This document shows positions 8,614-16,452 of a stretch of 64,000 nucleotides of DNA, piece by piece. The stretch is taken from NCBI GenBank assembly GCA_947306475.1, contig CAMZGS010000008.1:62001-126000 (forward strand), in the 5' to 3' direction. The stretch is from an uncultured Comamonas sp. (lineage in GTDB: Bacteria > Pseudomonadota > Gammaproteobacteria > Burkholderiales > Burkholderiaceae_C). Both the position numbers and the translations under genes were made by a program. Below the pieces are notes generated by a model. The model was given only the letters and a program-made list of their open reading frames with translations, was not told where the DNA came from and made no database searches. Numbering within the stretch: position 1 is the stretch's first letter; each line of letters begins with the position of its first letter.

Positions 8614-9006
8614 TTATGCGGCCCGGCGCTGCTGGTAGGCCTTGCTCCAGGCTTGCAGTTTGCCGTGGGGCAGGGTGGAGAGGCGTTGCAGCAGCCGTCG
8701 GCAATAGCCCTTGATCCACAGGCACTTGTTGATTTCATCGACGGGGAACGGGCCGCTGACGACGACGAGGTCAGCGGCCTCCTGCCACAGGCCAGCTGCA
8801 CGCAGGCGCCGCCGCTTGGTGGCGGCCCAGGATTGAATGCGCGCCGGCGCGCCGTGTTGGTGCAACTCCCCCGTGCAGGCGTCAAAGGCGATGGCCAGCA
8901 GATCGGTCTTGAGCTTGAAGCGACGCTCACCCGTGACTGCGCTGGGCTTGTCGCGCATGTCGTACAGGTAGTAGCTGCCGGCTTTGAGCTGATATTGCAA
9001 ATCCAT
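8614..9006 (-). CDS. Protein of unknown function (130 aa)
   Basis: I do not recognise a family. The product starts MDLQYQLKAGSYYLYDMRDK, contains a short basic run (TKRRRLRAAG), then DLVVVSGPFPVDEINKCLWI and ends with a basic helix (LQAWSKAYQQRRAA). It has no signal peptide or membrane segment and looks like a soluble, basic protein. The ATG at 9006 has GAGG 6 nt upstream on the minus strand; longer frames would overlap the neighbour. It lies alone, convergent with the phosphatase and 128 nt downstream of the exported-protein gene, and might be transcribed with it and rep. The frame is open and codon use is like its neighbours, so it is probably real. Confidence 0.6.
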   Translation of the reverse strand: MDLQYQLKAGSYYLYDMRDKPSAVTGERRFKLKTDLLAIAFDACTGELHQHGAPARIQSWAATKRRRLRAAGLWQEAADLVVVSGPFPVDEINKCLWIKGYCRRLLQRLSTLPHGKLQAWSKAYQQRRAA

Positions 9007-9134
9007 GGGAGACCTCGGGGCCGCATGGTAGGGCAAAACGGCGGAGCATGAAGTGTCGAAGTGTGGGGAATACACCGGGTTGCTGGTGCCACCGGGGCGG
9101 CCCGGCGGCCCATTGTGCGCCAAGTGCGCAGCCG

Positions 9135-9590
9135 CTACCAGCCCGAAGGTGTGGAGGGGGTGGGGGCGTGCGCTGGCGCATCGAGTCTTTGCAGCGTGAA
9201 CGCCACGGGAGGCGCTTCGTCCTGCCGCCACTCGCCCTGTATGCGCAAGTGGCAGTCGCTGGTGTCGGCCTGACCCAGCCAGGTGGCGCTGATGCGTCGC
9301 CCATCGGTGGATTCTTCCAGTGTGAGCTGTCCCTGGTCCATGTCCCCCACGACCAGCAGACTGTGGCTGCCGCGCTGGGCGGTGCCCTGTACCGTGCCCT
9401 GCCATTCTGTGTGTGGGCCCAGCTGCAAAACGGCGTCCAGGCGTGCATCGGCAAAGCGCGCCTGCCAGGTGCCGTGCAAATGCTCGCTGTCCGCGGCGTC
9501 TGCCGCAAGGCATTCATTTTTTGAATGATTTTGGCTCCAAACGCTTATGCAGCAAGCGCTTGCAGCTATGGAAAGAATGAGTTTCTTCAT
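9135..9590 (-). CDS. Small exported protein of unknown function
   Basis: The 151 aa product begins MKKLILSIAASACCISVWSQ, a short positively charged end and hydrophobic core that resemble a Sec signal peptide; SAC/CC might be a weak lipobox. The rest is hydrophilic, with a beta-rich middle (HGTWQARFADARLDAVLQLG, then LLVVGDMDQGQLTLEE) and a Pro/Thr/Ser-rich C-terminus. No known domain is evident. Its ATG overlaps the rep stop codon (ATGA at 9587-9590 on the minus strand), suggesting translational coupling. The codons for residues 8-21 coincide with a copy of the dispersed repeat family described below, so the signal peptide appears to be repeat-derived. Confidence 0.65.
   Translation of the reverse strand: MKKLILSIAASACCISVWSQNHSKNECLAADAADSEHLHGTWQARFADARLDAVLQLGPHTEWQGTVQGTAQRGSHSLLVVGDMDQGQLTLEESTDGRRISATWLGQADTSDCHLRIQGEWRQDEAPPVAFTLQRLDAPAHAPTPSTPSGW
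9528..9571 (-). repeat. Dispersed repeat, half-unit (inside coding sequence)
   Basis: Read on the minus strand this is CATAGCTGCAAGCGCTTGC followed by TGCATAAGCGTTTGGAGCC and an A-rich end, matching the window-wide consensus CATAGCT..TTGCGCTTG..GGTAAGCG...GCCAAAA. It lies wholly within the 5' end of the exported-protein gene and encodes the hydrophobic part of its signal peptide. Confidence 0.6.
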
Positions 9591-11650
9591 GGGTTCCCTG
9601 TCTGTCCCTGACTGCGAGCGGCAAATTCGGCGCGCAGCTGACGCAGTCGGTCGCGTGGGTTTTCCGTGGTCGTGGCAGCGTCGAGCTGCATCTCGGCAAT
9701 GAAGCGGCTGGGCAGGCAGGCGACCATCTCGCGGCCTTTCTTGCGGCGTTTGGTCCAGCTCACCGTCAGGGTGCGCTGCGCGCGGGTGATGCCCACGTAC
9801 ATCAGGCGGCGCTCTTCCTGCAGGCGTGCGGCGGTGTCGTCGCTCACGGTCTGCTGGCGGCCTTCATCGTCGTCCAACTTGAAGGGCAGCATGCCCTCGG
9901 TGACGCCGACCAGCTGCACGTGCGGCCACTCCAGCCCCTTGCTGGCGTGCAGGGTGGAGAGCACCACCTGGTCCTGATCGCTATCGCGCTCCGAGATGGT
10001 GGACAGCAGCGCAATGTTCTGCGCCACTTCCAGCAGGCTTTTGATTTCGGTGTGTGCCGTGGTACCTGCCGCATCGGGAATCTGGCCGCCTGCGCGCTGG
10101 GCCATCCAGTCGCAAAACTCCAGCACATTGCTCCAGCGTGCAGCGGCCACGGTCTCACTGTCCTCGCTGTCGTACAGGTACTGCTCATACCCAATGTCCT
10201 TGAGCCAGTCCAGCAAAAAGCTGCGGCTGGCTTCGTGGCCCAGGCAGTGGCGGGCACGGTATTCCAGGTCGTTGATGCTGCGGCCAAACTCCAGCAGGCC
10301 ATCCAGCGCTTTCTTGCTCAATAGCGCTGGCAGCATGGGGCTGAACAGGGCGCCGAACATGCTGGTCTTGTGCTGGGCGGCAAACTCGCCCAGCTTGCCC
10401 AGGGTGGTGTGGCCGATGCCGCGTCGGGGTGTGGTGATGGCGCGCAGGAAGGCAGGGTCGTCGTCGTTGTTGCTCCACAGGCGGAACCAGGCGCACAGAT
10501 CCTTGATTTCAGCACGATCAAAAAAGCTGGTGCCGCCTGAAACCTTGTAGGGGATGTTGGCGCGGCGCAGCGCTTTTTCAAACGGTTTGGCCTGGTGGTT
10601 GGCGCGGTAGAGGATGGCAAAGTCCTTCCACGCTGGTGGCGGGTTGCTGCTGGCGCGCAGGGTCTGGATGCGTGCCAGCACGCGCTCGGCCTCGTGCTCT
10701 TCGGTGTCGCAGGCTACGACGCGCACCGGCTCGCCCTCACCCAGTTCGGAGAACAGGGTCTTGGGAAACAGCTTGGGGTTGGGGCCAATCACGTTATTGG
10801 CAGCACGCAGGATGGCCGATGTTGAGCGGTAGTTCTGCTCCAGCTTGATGACCTGCAGCTGTGGAAAATCCACCGGCAGCCTTTTCAGGTTGTCCAGCGT
10901 GGCGCCGCGCCAGCCGTAGATGCTCTGGTCATCGTCGCCCACGGCGGTGAAATGGGCGCGTTCGCCCACCAGCAGCTTGAGCAGTTCGTACTGCGTGGCA
11001 TTGGTGTCCTGGTACTCGTCCACCAGTACGTGGGCCAGGAGTTTTTGCCACTTTTCGCGCACTTCGGGGTGGTTTTTCAGCAGGCGCATGGGCATGCCGA
11101 TCAGGTCGTCAAAGTCCACGCTCTGATAGGCCGTCAGGCGCTCCTCATAGCGCTGCATGATGAGCGCCAGGCTGCGCTCGTGGTCGTTTTGCGCCATGGC
11201 CAGGGCCTTGCGCGCGTTCCAGCCCTGGTTCTTCCAGGCGCTGATGGTCCATTGCCACTGGCGTGCGGTGGCTGCATCGGTGGTGCCGCCGGCACAGTCC
11301 TTCAGGATGCTGGTGACATCGTCGGCATCCAGAATGCTGAAATTGGGTTTCAGGCCCAGCACATGCCCATCCTCGCGCACCATGCGCACCCCCAGCGCGT
11401 GGAAGGTGCAGATCAGCACATCCCTGGCCTGGCGGCCAATCAGGCCGCTGGCGCGCTCGCGCATTTCGGCGGCGGCCTTGTTGGTGAAGGTGATGGCTGC
11501 AATGCGCTTGGCCGGCGTGCCGCTCTGGATCAGATGGGCAATCTTGTGCGTGATCACCCGCGTCTTGCCCGAGCCAGCACCGGCCAGTACCAGGCTGGGG
11601 CCGTGGATGAAGTGCACGGCTTGGAGTTGGGCGTAATTGAGACCGGACAT
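9587..11650 (-). CDS. rep: Rep/UvrD-family ATP-dependent DNA helicase (superfamily 1)
   Basis: The 687 aa protein begins MSGLNYAQLQAVHFIHGPSL with the Walker A motif AGAGSGKT at residues 23-30, TFTNKAAAEMRERA (motif Ia), DEYQDTN and VGDDDQSIYGWRGA (motifs II and III), LEQNYRST (motif IV), STLHASKGLEW (motif V) and RRLMYVGITRAQ (motif VI). This is a full SF1A 3'-5' helicase of Rep size (about 670 aa), rather than UvrD (about 720). Rep helps replication forks pass bound proteins. An upstream in-frame extension exists, but MSGLN matches the Rep N-terminus. It is transcribed toward the exported-protein gene with an ATGA overlap. Confidence 0.9.
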   Translation of the reverse strand: MSGLNYAQLQAVHFIHGPSLVLAGAGSGKTRVITHKIAHLIQSGTPAKRIAAITFTNKAAAEMRERASGLIGRQARDVLICTFHALGVRMVREDGHVLGLKPNFSILDADDVTSILKDCAGGTTDAATARQWQWTISAWKNQGWNARKALAMAQNDHERSLALIMQRYEERLTAYQSVDFDDLIGMPMRLLKNHPEVREKWQKLLAHVLVDEYQDTNATQYELLKLLVGERAHFTAVGDDDQSIYGWRGATLDNLKRLPVDFPQLQVIKLEQNYRSTSAILRAANNVIGPNPKLFPKTLFSELGEGEPVRVVACDTEEHEAERVLARIQTLRASSNPPPAWKDFAILYRANHQAKPFEKALRRANIPYKVSGGTSFFDRAEIKDLCAWFRLWSNNDDDPAFLRAITTPRRGIGHTTLGKLGEFAAQHKTSMFGALFSPMLPALLSKKALDGLLEFGRSINDLEYRARHCLGHEASRSFLLDWLKDIGYEQYLYDSEDSETVAAARWSNVLEFCDWMAQRAGGQIPDAAGTTAHTEIKSLLEVAQNIALLSTISERDSDQDQVVLSTLHASKGLEWPHVQLVGVTEGMLPFKLDDDEGRQQTVSDDTAARLQEERRLMYVGITRAQRTLTVSWTKRRKKGREMVACLPSRFIAEMQLDAATTTENPRDRLRQLRAEFAARSQGQTGNP

Positions 11651-11756
11651 GGGCGACAGACAGGGGAAAAGCGCAGGAGACGGCAAGACGAAAAAATGGC
11701 AGGGCCGCATCATACGCAAGCGCTCTGCGCGGCGTTGACCTGCGACAATCGCCGCC

Positions 11757-12710
11757 GTGCTCGCCATTCTGTCCGTCACTTTCCCCTTCTTTGCCCTGGT
11801 GCTGTGCGGCTACGTGGCCACGCGCCGGGGTGTGTTGCCACTGTCGGCAATTGGCGGCCTCAACAGCTTTGTGCTGTTCTTTGCCTTGCCGTGCATGCTG
11901 TTTCGTTTTGGTGCACAGACCCCGATTGCCCAGTTGCTCGACCCGGTGGTGGCCCTGGTGTACCTGCTCAGCGGCACCCTGCTGGTGGCAGCCACGGTCG
12001 CAGCCACCGTGCGGCGCTGGGGCTGGAACGATGCGGCCTTTGGCGCCTTGGTCACGGTGTTTCCCAACTCTGGTTTCATGGGTGTGCCCCTGCTGGTGGC
12101 ATTGCTTGGCCAGGAGAGCGCGGCGCCGGTGATTGTCACCATGGCGCTGGACATGGTGGTGACCACTTCGCTGTGCATTGCCCTGTCGCGCCTGGGCCTG
12201 GGGCAGGGCGGCGCTGGTCGGGCGCTGCGCATGGCGCTCAAGGGCATGCTGGTCAATCCGCTGCCCTGGGCCATCGCCCTGGGGGGCGTGGCCTCGGCCC
12301 TGCAATGGCAGCTGCCCGGGCCGGTGGATCAGGCGGTGGCCATGCTGGCGGCGGCGGCTTCGCCAGTGGCGCTGTTCACCATTGGCGCTGTGCTGGCTCG
12401 CTCACAAATGAACCAGGCCGAGCACGTGGCGGCGCGCTACTACGTACCGCTGGCACTGGTCAAGCTGCTGGTGCATCCGCTGCTGGTGTGGCTGGCCTGC
12501 CTGGGGGCCCTGGCCTTGGGATTGGCGCTGTCGCCACTGACCATGACGGCGCTGGTGTTGTCGGCGGCACTGCCCAGCGCCAGCAACGTCTCCTTGCTGG
12601 CCGAGCGCTTTGATGCCCACGGTGGGCGCGTGGCGCGCATCATCCTGGTGAGTACGGCGCTGGCCTTTTTCAGCTTCTCGGCAGCGGTGGCCCTGCTGAC
12701 GGGTGGGTGA
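11757..12710 (+). CDS. AEC (auxin efflux carrier) family permease
   Basis: The 317 aa protein is almost entirely hydrophobic, with about ten membrane segments, and has features of the AEC/MdcF family: FPFFALVLCGYVATRRGVL at the N-terminus, FVLFFALPCMLFRF, the FPNSGFMGVPLL repeat-type motif near residue 103, and ALPSASNVSLLAERF in the last third. Members move dicarboxylates such as malate or malonate; the substrate here is unknown. It starts with GTG at 11757, divergent from rep across a 106-nt gap, and ends 22 nt before the glycosyltransferase cassette. Confidence 0.87.
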   Translation: MLAILSVTFPFFALVLCGYVATRRGVLPLSAIGGLNSFVLFFALPCMLFRFGAQTPIAQLLDPVVALVYLLSGTLLVAATVAATVRRWGWNDAAFGALVTVFPNSGFMGVPLLVALLGQESAAPVIVTMALDMVVTTSLCIALSRLGLGQGGAGRALRMALKGMLVNPLPWAIALGGVASALQWQLPGPVDQAVAMLAAAASPVALFTIGAVLARSQMNQAEHVAARYYVPLALVKLLVHPLLVWLACLGALALGLALSPLTMTALVLSAALPSASNVSLLAERFDAHGGRVARIILVSTALAFFSFSAAVALLTGG

Positions 12711-12732
12711 GCTTTTACGGGCCGATCGCTTT

Positions 12733-14220
12733 ATGCCTACTCCTGCCGTTTCTTCCACACCCAGCGTACGTGCCATGGCCTGGGTCGCGTTGGTCTATGT
12801 GCTGGCCTGGTCGTTGCTGCCGCCGCTGTTGTCGAGCAGCTTTCCGCTGGATGTGGCTGAGAGCCTGTCCTGGGGCCGGGAGTGGCAATGGGGCTACTAC
12901 AAACACCCGCCGCTGGCACCTTGGGTGCTGCACATCTTTTATGTCGTATTCGGTGAGGTTGGCCCGTACTTGCTGAGCCAACTGTGCATTGCGTTGACGC
13001 TGTGGCTGGTCTGGCGCACGGCCCTGCGCCTGATGGATGCCGAGCGCGCCCTGCTGGCGGCGCTGCTGACCATGGCCGTGGCCTACTACACCCGCCCGGC
13101 GCTGGAGTTCAACCACAACATTGCGCAGATGCCGCTGTGGGCCGCGCTGGGCTATAGCCTGCTGGCGGCGTTGCAGGATGGGCGGCTGCGCCACTGGCTG
13201 CTGTGGGGTTTGTGCGCGGGTTTGGGCATGTTGACCAAATACTCCGTGGCCATCCTGCTGTGCGTGCAGGGGCTGTATCTGCTGGCGGCACAGCGCCAGG
13301 TGTTGCGCCAGCCGGGGCCCTGGCTGGCGGTATTGCTGGGGCTGACGGTATTTGCCCCGCATCTGTACTGGCTGCAGGAGTCGGACTGGCTGCCCATGGC
13401 CTATGCCAGCAGCCGTGCCGAGACCGAACAGGCGTATCCGCGCCTGGCCGCGTTGGGCTTTTTGGCCACGCAACTGCTCAATCACCTGCCGCTGCTGCTG
13501 ATTGCCGCCGTGGCGCTGTGGGCTGGCCGTAAGGCTGCCCCCGGCCAAGGGCAATGGCGCTGGCATTGCCGCATGCCGGGTTACGTGCTGACGCTGGCCC
13601 TGGGCTCCGGCCTGCTGGTGACGGCCCTGGGCGTGGGCACGGGCCTGCGCCTGCGCGATATGTGGGGCGTGCCGATGTGGGCCTTCAGCGCCATGCTGTT
13701 GATGGCGCTGTGGCCCTCGGCCTGGCTGCCCGTGGCGCGGACCCGTCTGCTGCGTGGCCTGCTGGTGTGGCTGGTGCTGGTGTCACTGGTCAGCGGCCTG
13801 TTCGTGACCTGGGGTGCGCAATGGCGCAAGCGCCCGTCGCGCATGGATTGGCCCCAGGCGGCCTTGGCGCAGCAGGCGTATGCCACGTGGGATCGTCTGA
13901 GCACCTGCCCGCTGGATGTGGTGGCGGGCACTTATTGGCTTAGCGGCCTGGTGGCTACGGCGCGGGTGCCGGGGCCTTCGGTGCTGATCGACCACGATGC
14001 CCGTTATTCACCCTGGGTGGATCTGCAGCGCCTGCAGGCACGCGGTGTGCTGTGGCTGTGGCAGGATGACGAACCCGCGCCACCCGCCCCCGCGCCAATG
14101 GACCAATTACCCCAAGGGCAGTATTGGCATGCAGGCACCTGGGATCTGGCCTGGCCACACGATGGATCGCCGCTGCGCTTGCAGTGGCGGGCCTACGTTC
14201 CGGCAGCTTGTGCGCGGTAA
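12733..14220 (+). CDS. ArnT-like GT39 glycosyltransferase (polyprenyl-phosphate sugar donor)
   Basis: The 495 aa protein has about 12 predicted membrane segments and the GT39/ArnT N-terminal signature FPLDVAESLSWGREWQWGYY then KHPPLAPW, whose acidic DxxE-type pair sits in the first periplasmic loop and is catalytic in the family. ArnT-like enzymes transfer an amino sugar from undecaprenyl phosphate to lipid A at the periplasmic face. The ATG at 12733 is chosen; a GTG at 12703 would add ten residues and overlap the permease gene. It is followed 15 nt later by an Und-P-sugar synthase and then a deacetylase, the three activities needed for lipid A hexosamine decoration as in Francisella FlmK or Bordetella LgmB. 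Confidence 0.85.
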   Translation: MPTPAVSSTPSVRAMAWVALVYVLAWSLLPPLLSSSFPLDVAESLSWGREWQWGYYKHPPLAPWVLHIFYVVFGEVGPYLLSQLCIALTLWLVWRTALRLMDAERALLAALLTMAVAYYTRPALEFNHNIAQMPLWAALGYSLLAALQDGRLRHWLLWGLCAGLGMLTKYSVAILLCVQGLYLLAAQRQVLRQPGPWLAVLLGLTVFAPHLYWLQESDWLPMAYASSRAETEQAYPRLAALGFLATQLLNHLPLLLIAAVALWAGRKAAPGQGQWRWHCRMPGYVLTLALGSGLLVTALGVGTGLRLRDMWGVPMWAFSAMLLMALWPSAWLPVARTRLLRGLLVWLVLVSLVSGLFVTWGAQWRKRPSRMDWPQAALAQQAYATWDRLSTCPLDVVAGTYWLSGLVATARVPGPSVLIDHDARYSPWVDLQRLQARGVLWLWQDDEPAPPAPAPMDQLPQGQYWHAGTWDLAWPHDGSPLRLQWRAYVPAACAR

Positions 14221-14235
14221 GCGACAATCTGCAAC

Positions 14236-15279
14236 ATGCCGGACACGCCCAACGCCCCGCCCTCCACGGATTTCTATGCCGAATACGCCCCAGCTGCGCC
14301 GTCGCCCGCCTTGCCGCGCGCGCCCTTGCGCCTGAGCTGCGTGGTGCCCGCCCACAACGAAGAGGCCAACCTGCCACACTTTGTGCAGGCGCTGGCACAG
14401 GCGGTGGGGCAGCTGACACCAGATTTTGAAATCCTCATCGTCAACGACGGCAGCCGCGATGGCACGCACGAAGTGGCCTTGCAACTGGTGGAAAACAGCG
14501 GCATGCCGCTGCGCTACATCGCCCTATCGCGCAACTTTGGCAAGGAGGCGGCGCTGTCGGCAGGCATTGACCATGCGCGTGGCAATGCCGTGCTGTTGAT
14601 CGATGCCGACTTTCAGCACCCCCTGGAGCTGCTGCCGCAGATGCACCAGCTGTGGTTGGGCGGCTACGACATGGTCTATGGCGTGATCGTCGATCGTGCG
14701 GCAGAGCATGGCGCCAAGCGCGTGGGCACCAGCCTGTTCTACCGCATCATGAACTCGGGCAATGCCGTCAAGCTGCCGCCCAATGCAGGCGACTTTCGCT
14801 GGCTGGACCGCAAGGTGGCCGATGCCCTCAAGAGCCTGCCCGAGCGTCACCGCTTCATGAAGGGCCTGTACGCCTGGGTGGGTTTCAAGACGGCCGCTTT
14901 GCCATTCGTGCCGCTGGATCGCGCGGCCGGTGCTTCCAGCTTTAACCTGCGGCGCCTGGGGTCGCTGGCGCTTTTGGGGCTGACGTCGTTTACCACCCTG
15001 CCGCTGCGTGTATGGAGCGTGATTGGTGGCCTGGTGGCGCTGATGGCGCTGTTCTATGGCGCCTGGATCACGGTGGAGACGGTGCTGTTTGGCGCCGACC
15101 TGGACGGCTGGCCCACGCTGGCGGCGGGCATCATGCTGTTTTCTGGCGTGCAGCTGATGTCGATTGGCATTCTGGGTGAGTACATCGGTCGCATCTATGA
15201 CGAAGTCAAACAGCGCCCCAGCTACCTGGTGGCGCGCGACGAAGACCGCAGCCCACTGCGCGAGGATGCGCATGACTGA
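14236..15279 (+). CDS. GT2 polyprenyl-phosphate glycosyltransferase (ArnC/GtrB type)
   Basis: The 347 aa protein has a cytoplasmic GT-A domain (SCVVPAHNEEANLPHF at about 34-49, EILIVNDGSRDGT near 69, ALSRNFGKEAALSAG, LLIDADFQHPLE with the DxD metal site) followed by two C-terminal membrane helices (RVWSVIGGLVALMALFYGAW and the GIMLFSGVQLMSIGILGEYI hairpin). This is the layout of enzymes that attach a sugar to undecaprenyl or dolichyl phosphate, such as ArnC, GtrB and Francisella FlmF. It lies between the ArnT-like gene and the deacetylase and overlaps the latter by 8 nt, so the three are very likely one operon. The sugar (GlcNAc or GalNAc) is inferred from the deacetylase neighbour. Confidence 0.87.
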   Translation: MPDTPNAPPSTDFYAEYAPAAPSPALPRAPLRLSCVVPAHNEEANLPHFVQALAQAVGQLTPDFEILIVNDGSRDGTHEVALQLVENSGMPLRYIALSRNFGKEAALSAGIDHARGNAVLLIDADFQHPLELLPQMHQLWLGGYDMVYGVIVDRAAEHGAKRVGTSLFYRIMNSGNAVKLPPNAGDFRWLDRKVADALKSLPERHRFMKGLYAWVGFKTAALPFVPLDRAAGASSFNLRRLGSLALLGLTSFTTLPLRVWSVIGGLVALMALFYGAWITVETVLFGADLDGWPTLAAGIMLFSGVQLMSIGILGEYIGRIYDEVKQRPSYLVARDEDRSPLREDAHD

Positions 15280-16087
15280 GCGCGCCATCGTGCTGTGCGC
15301 CGACGACTACGCCCTGCACCCGCTGATCGACCAAGCCGTCATTCAACTGGCAGGCAAAGGGCGTTTGTCGGCCACCAGTTGCATGACCACCTCGCCGCGC
15401 TGGGCCACTGCAGCGCACGATCTCAAGCCCCTGCGCCCGCACCTAGCAGTGGGGCTGCATTTCAACCTGACAGAAAGCCACGGTGGTGTGTACCAGGCGC
15501 TGGGCCTGAAACAGGCCATCGTCCAGACCTACACGCGCCGCTGGCGTGTGGCGCAGTGGCAGGCGGTGCTGCGCCAGCAACTCGATGCCTTTGAAGCGGC
15601 CATGGGCACTGCGCCCGACTTTATCGACGGCCACCAGCACGTCCACCAGCTGCCCGGTGTGCGCCAAGCGCTGCTCGCCGAGCTCAGCACGCGCTACGGC
15701 GCGCACGAGCGCCCCTGGGTGCGCTCTACCGTGCCAGCGGGGCAGCTGTGGCGCGCGTCCAAGGCGCTCATCATCGCCTTGCTGGGGGGCTTTGCCGCCA
15801 CGCGCTTGTGGCAGCAAGCGGGCTTGCGTACCAATTGCGGCTTTGCCGGGGTGTATGGCTTTGATGCCCCTACGCCCCAAGACTATGGGGCGCACATGCA
15901 GGCTTGGCTGGCCCAGGTGCAGCCGGGCAGCTTGCTGATGTGTCACCCGGCAGCAGGCGTTATGCCGAACGATGCCATCGCCGCGCAGCGCCCCGTGGAG
16001 TGCGCGTATTTGCTCAGCGATGCCTTTGTGCAGGCGCTGCAGGCTCGGGGCCTGCGCGTACACCAAGGCGCGCAGTTGCCAACGTAA
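15272..16087 (+). CDS. ChbG/HpnK/YdjC-family deacetylase (NaxD-like)
   Basis: The 271 aa protein opens MTERAIVLCADDYALHPLID with the metal-binding DD of the YdjC family (residues 10-11), SATSCMTTSP, LHFNLTES and DFIDGHQHVHQLPGVR with the metal histidines. Family enzymes remove acetyl groups from N-acetyl sugars: ChbG on chitooligosaccharides, HpnK on hopanoids, NaxD on undecaprenyl-phosphate N-acetylhexosamine. Because it overlaps a polyprenyl-P glycosyltransferase gene and belongs with an ArnT-like gene, the NaxD/LgmC role (freeing the amine before transfer to lipid A) is the best fit. ATG 15272 overlaps the upstream stop; a longer frame would run deep into that gene. Confidence 0.85.
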   Translation: MTERAIVLCADDYALHPLIDQAVIQLAGKGRLSATSCMTTSPRWATAAHDLKPLRPHLAVGLHFNLTESHGGVYQALGLKQAIVQTYTRRWRVAQWQAVLRQQLDAFEAAMGTAPDFIDGHQHVHQLPGVRQALLAELSTRYGAHERPWVRSTVPAGQLWRASKALIIALLGGFAATRLWQQAGLRTNCGFAGVYGFDAPTPQDYGAHMQAWLAQVQPGSLLMCHPAAGVMPNDAIAAQRPVECAYLLSDAFVQALQARGLRVHQGAQLPT

Positions 16088-16167
16088 TGCCTCAGCGTGC
16101 TAGGCGTGAGGGAACACCAATTTCGTGCAACACGAAATTCGTGTAATTTTTGCGCTACCATGCAGCC

Positions 16168-16452
16168 ATGAAGAATCTGACCATCACCGTGGAAGACAGC
16201 GTGCTGGAGTGGGCGCGCATCGAAGCGGCGCGTCGGGGCACCAGTGTCTCGCGCATGGTGGGGGATTTCATGGCCGAGATGCAGCAGCGCGAAGACGCCT
16301 ACGAACGCGCCTATCTGGCCTGGCGCACCGATGAACGCACCTGGCGTGCCGACGGTAGTCAGGAAAAATCGGTAGCTAGAACTGCAAGCCCAGCAAGGGC
16401 AAAAGCCGAAAAAGGCGCTAAAAAATCCAGCGCCAGCCGGGGGAATGCATGA
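16168..16452 (+). CDS. Ribbon-helix-helix antitoxin (VapB-like)
   Basis: The 94 aa protein starts MKNLTITVEDSVLEWARIEA, a beta strand and helix typical of RHH/CopG DNA-binding antitoxins (TITVEDSVLEWARIEAARRG is the helix A region, SVSRMVGDFMAEM helix B). Such proteins dimerise, bind the operon promoter and wrap the toxin with their C-terminus. The stop overlaps the toxin ATG (ATGA), the common toxin-antitoxin layout. The C-terminal tail from about residue 69 to 82 (VARTASPARAKAEK) is encoded by a dispersed-repeat copy and is Ala/Lys-rich and probably disordered. ATG 16168 gives the family start; an in-frame ATG at 16150 is less likely. Confidence 0.8.
   Translation: MKNLTITVEDSVLEWARIEAARRGTSVSRMVGDFMAEMQQREDAYERAYLAWRTDERTWRADGSQEKSVARTASPARAKAEKGAKKSSASRGNA
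16362..16412 (+). repeat. Dispersed repeat, half-unit (inside antitoxin gene)
   Basis: GAAAAATCGGTAGCTAGAAC, then TGCAAGCCCAGCAAGGGCAAAAGCCGAAAAA, matches the half-unit consensus (..ATAGCTA..TGCGCTTG.TGGGCAAGGGCAAAAGCC.AAAA) well enough to be the same family. It is in frame in the antitoxin gene and encodes most of its C-terminal tail. Confidence 0.5.
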
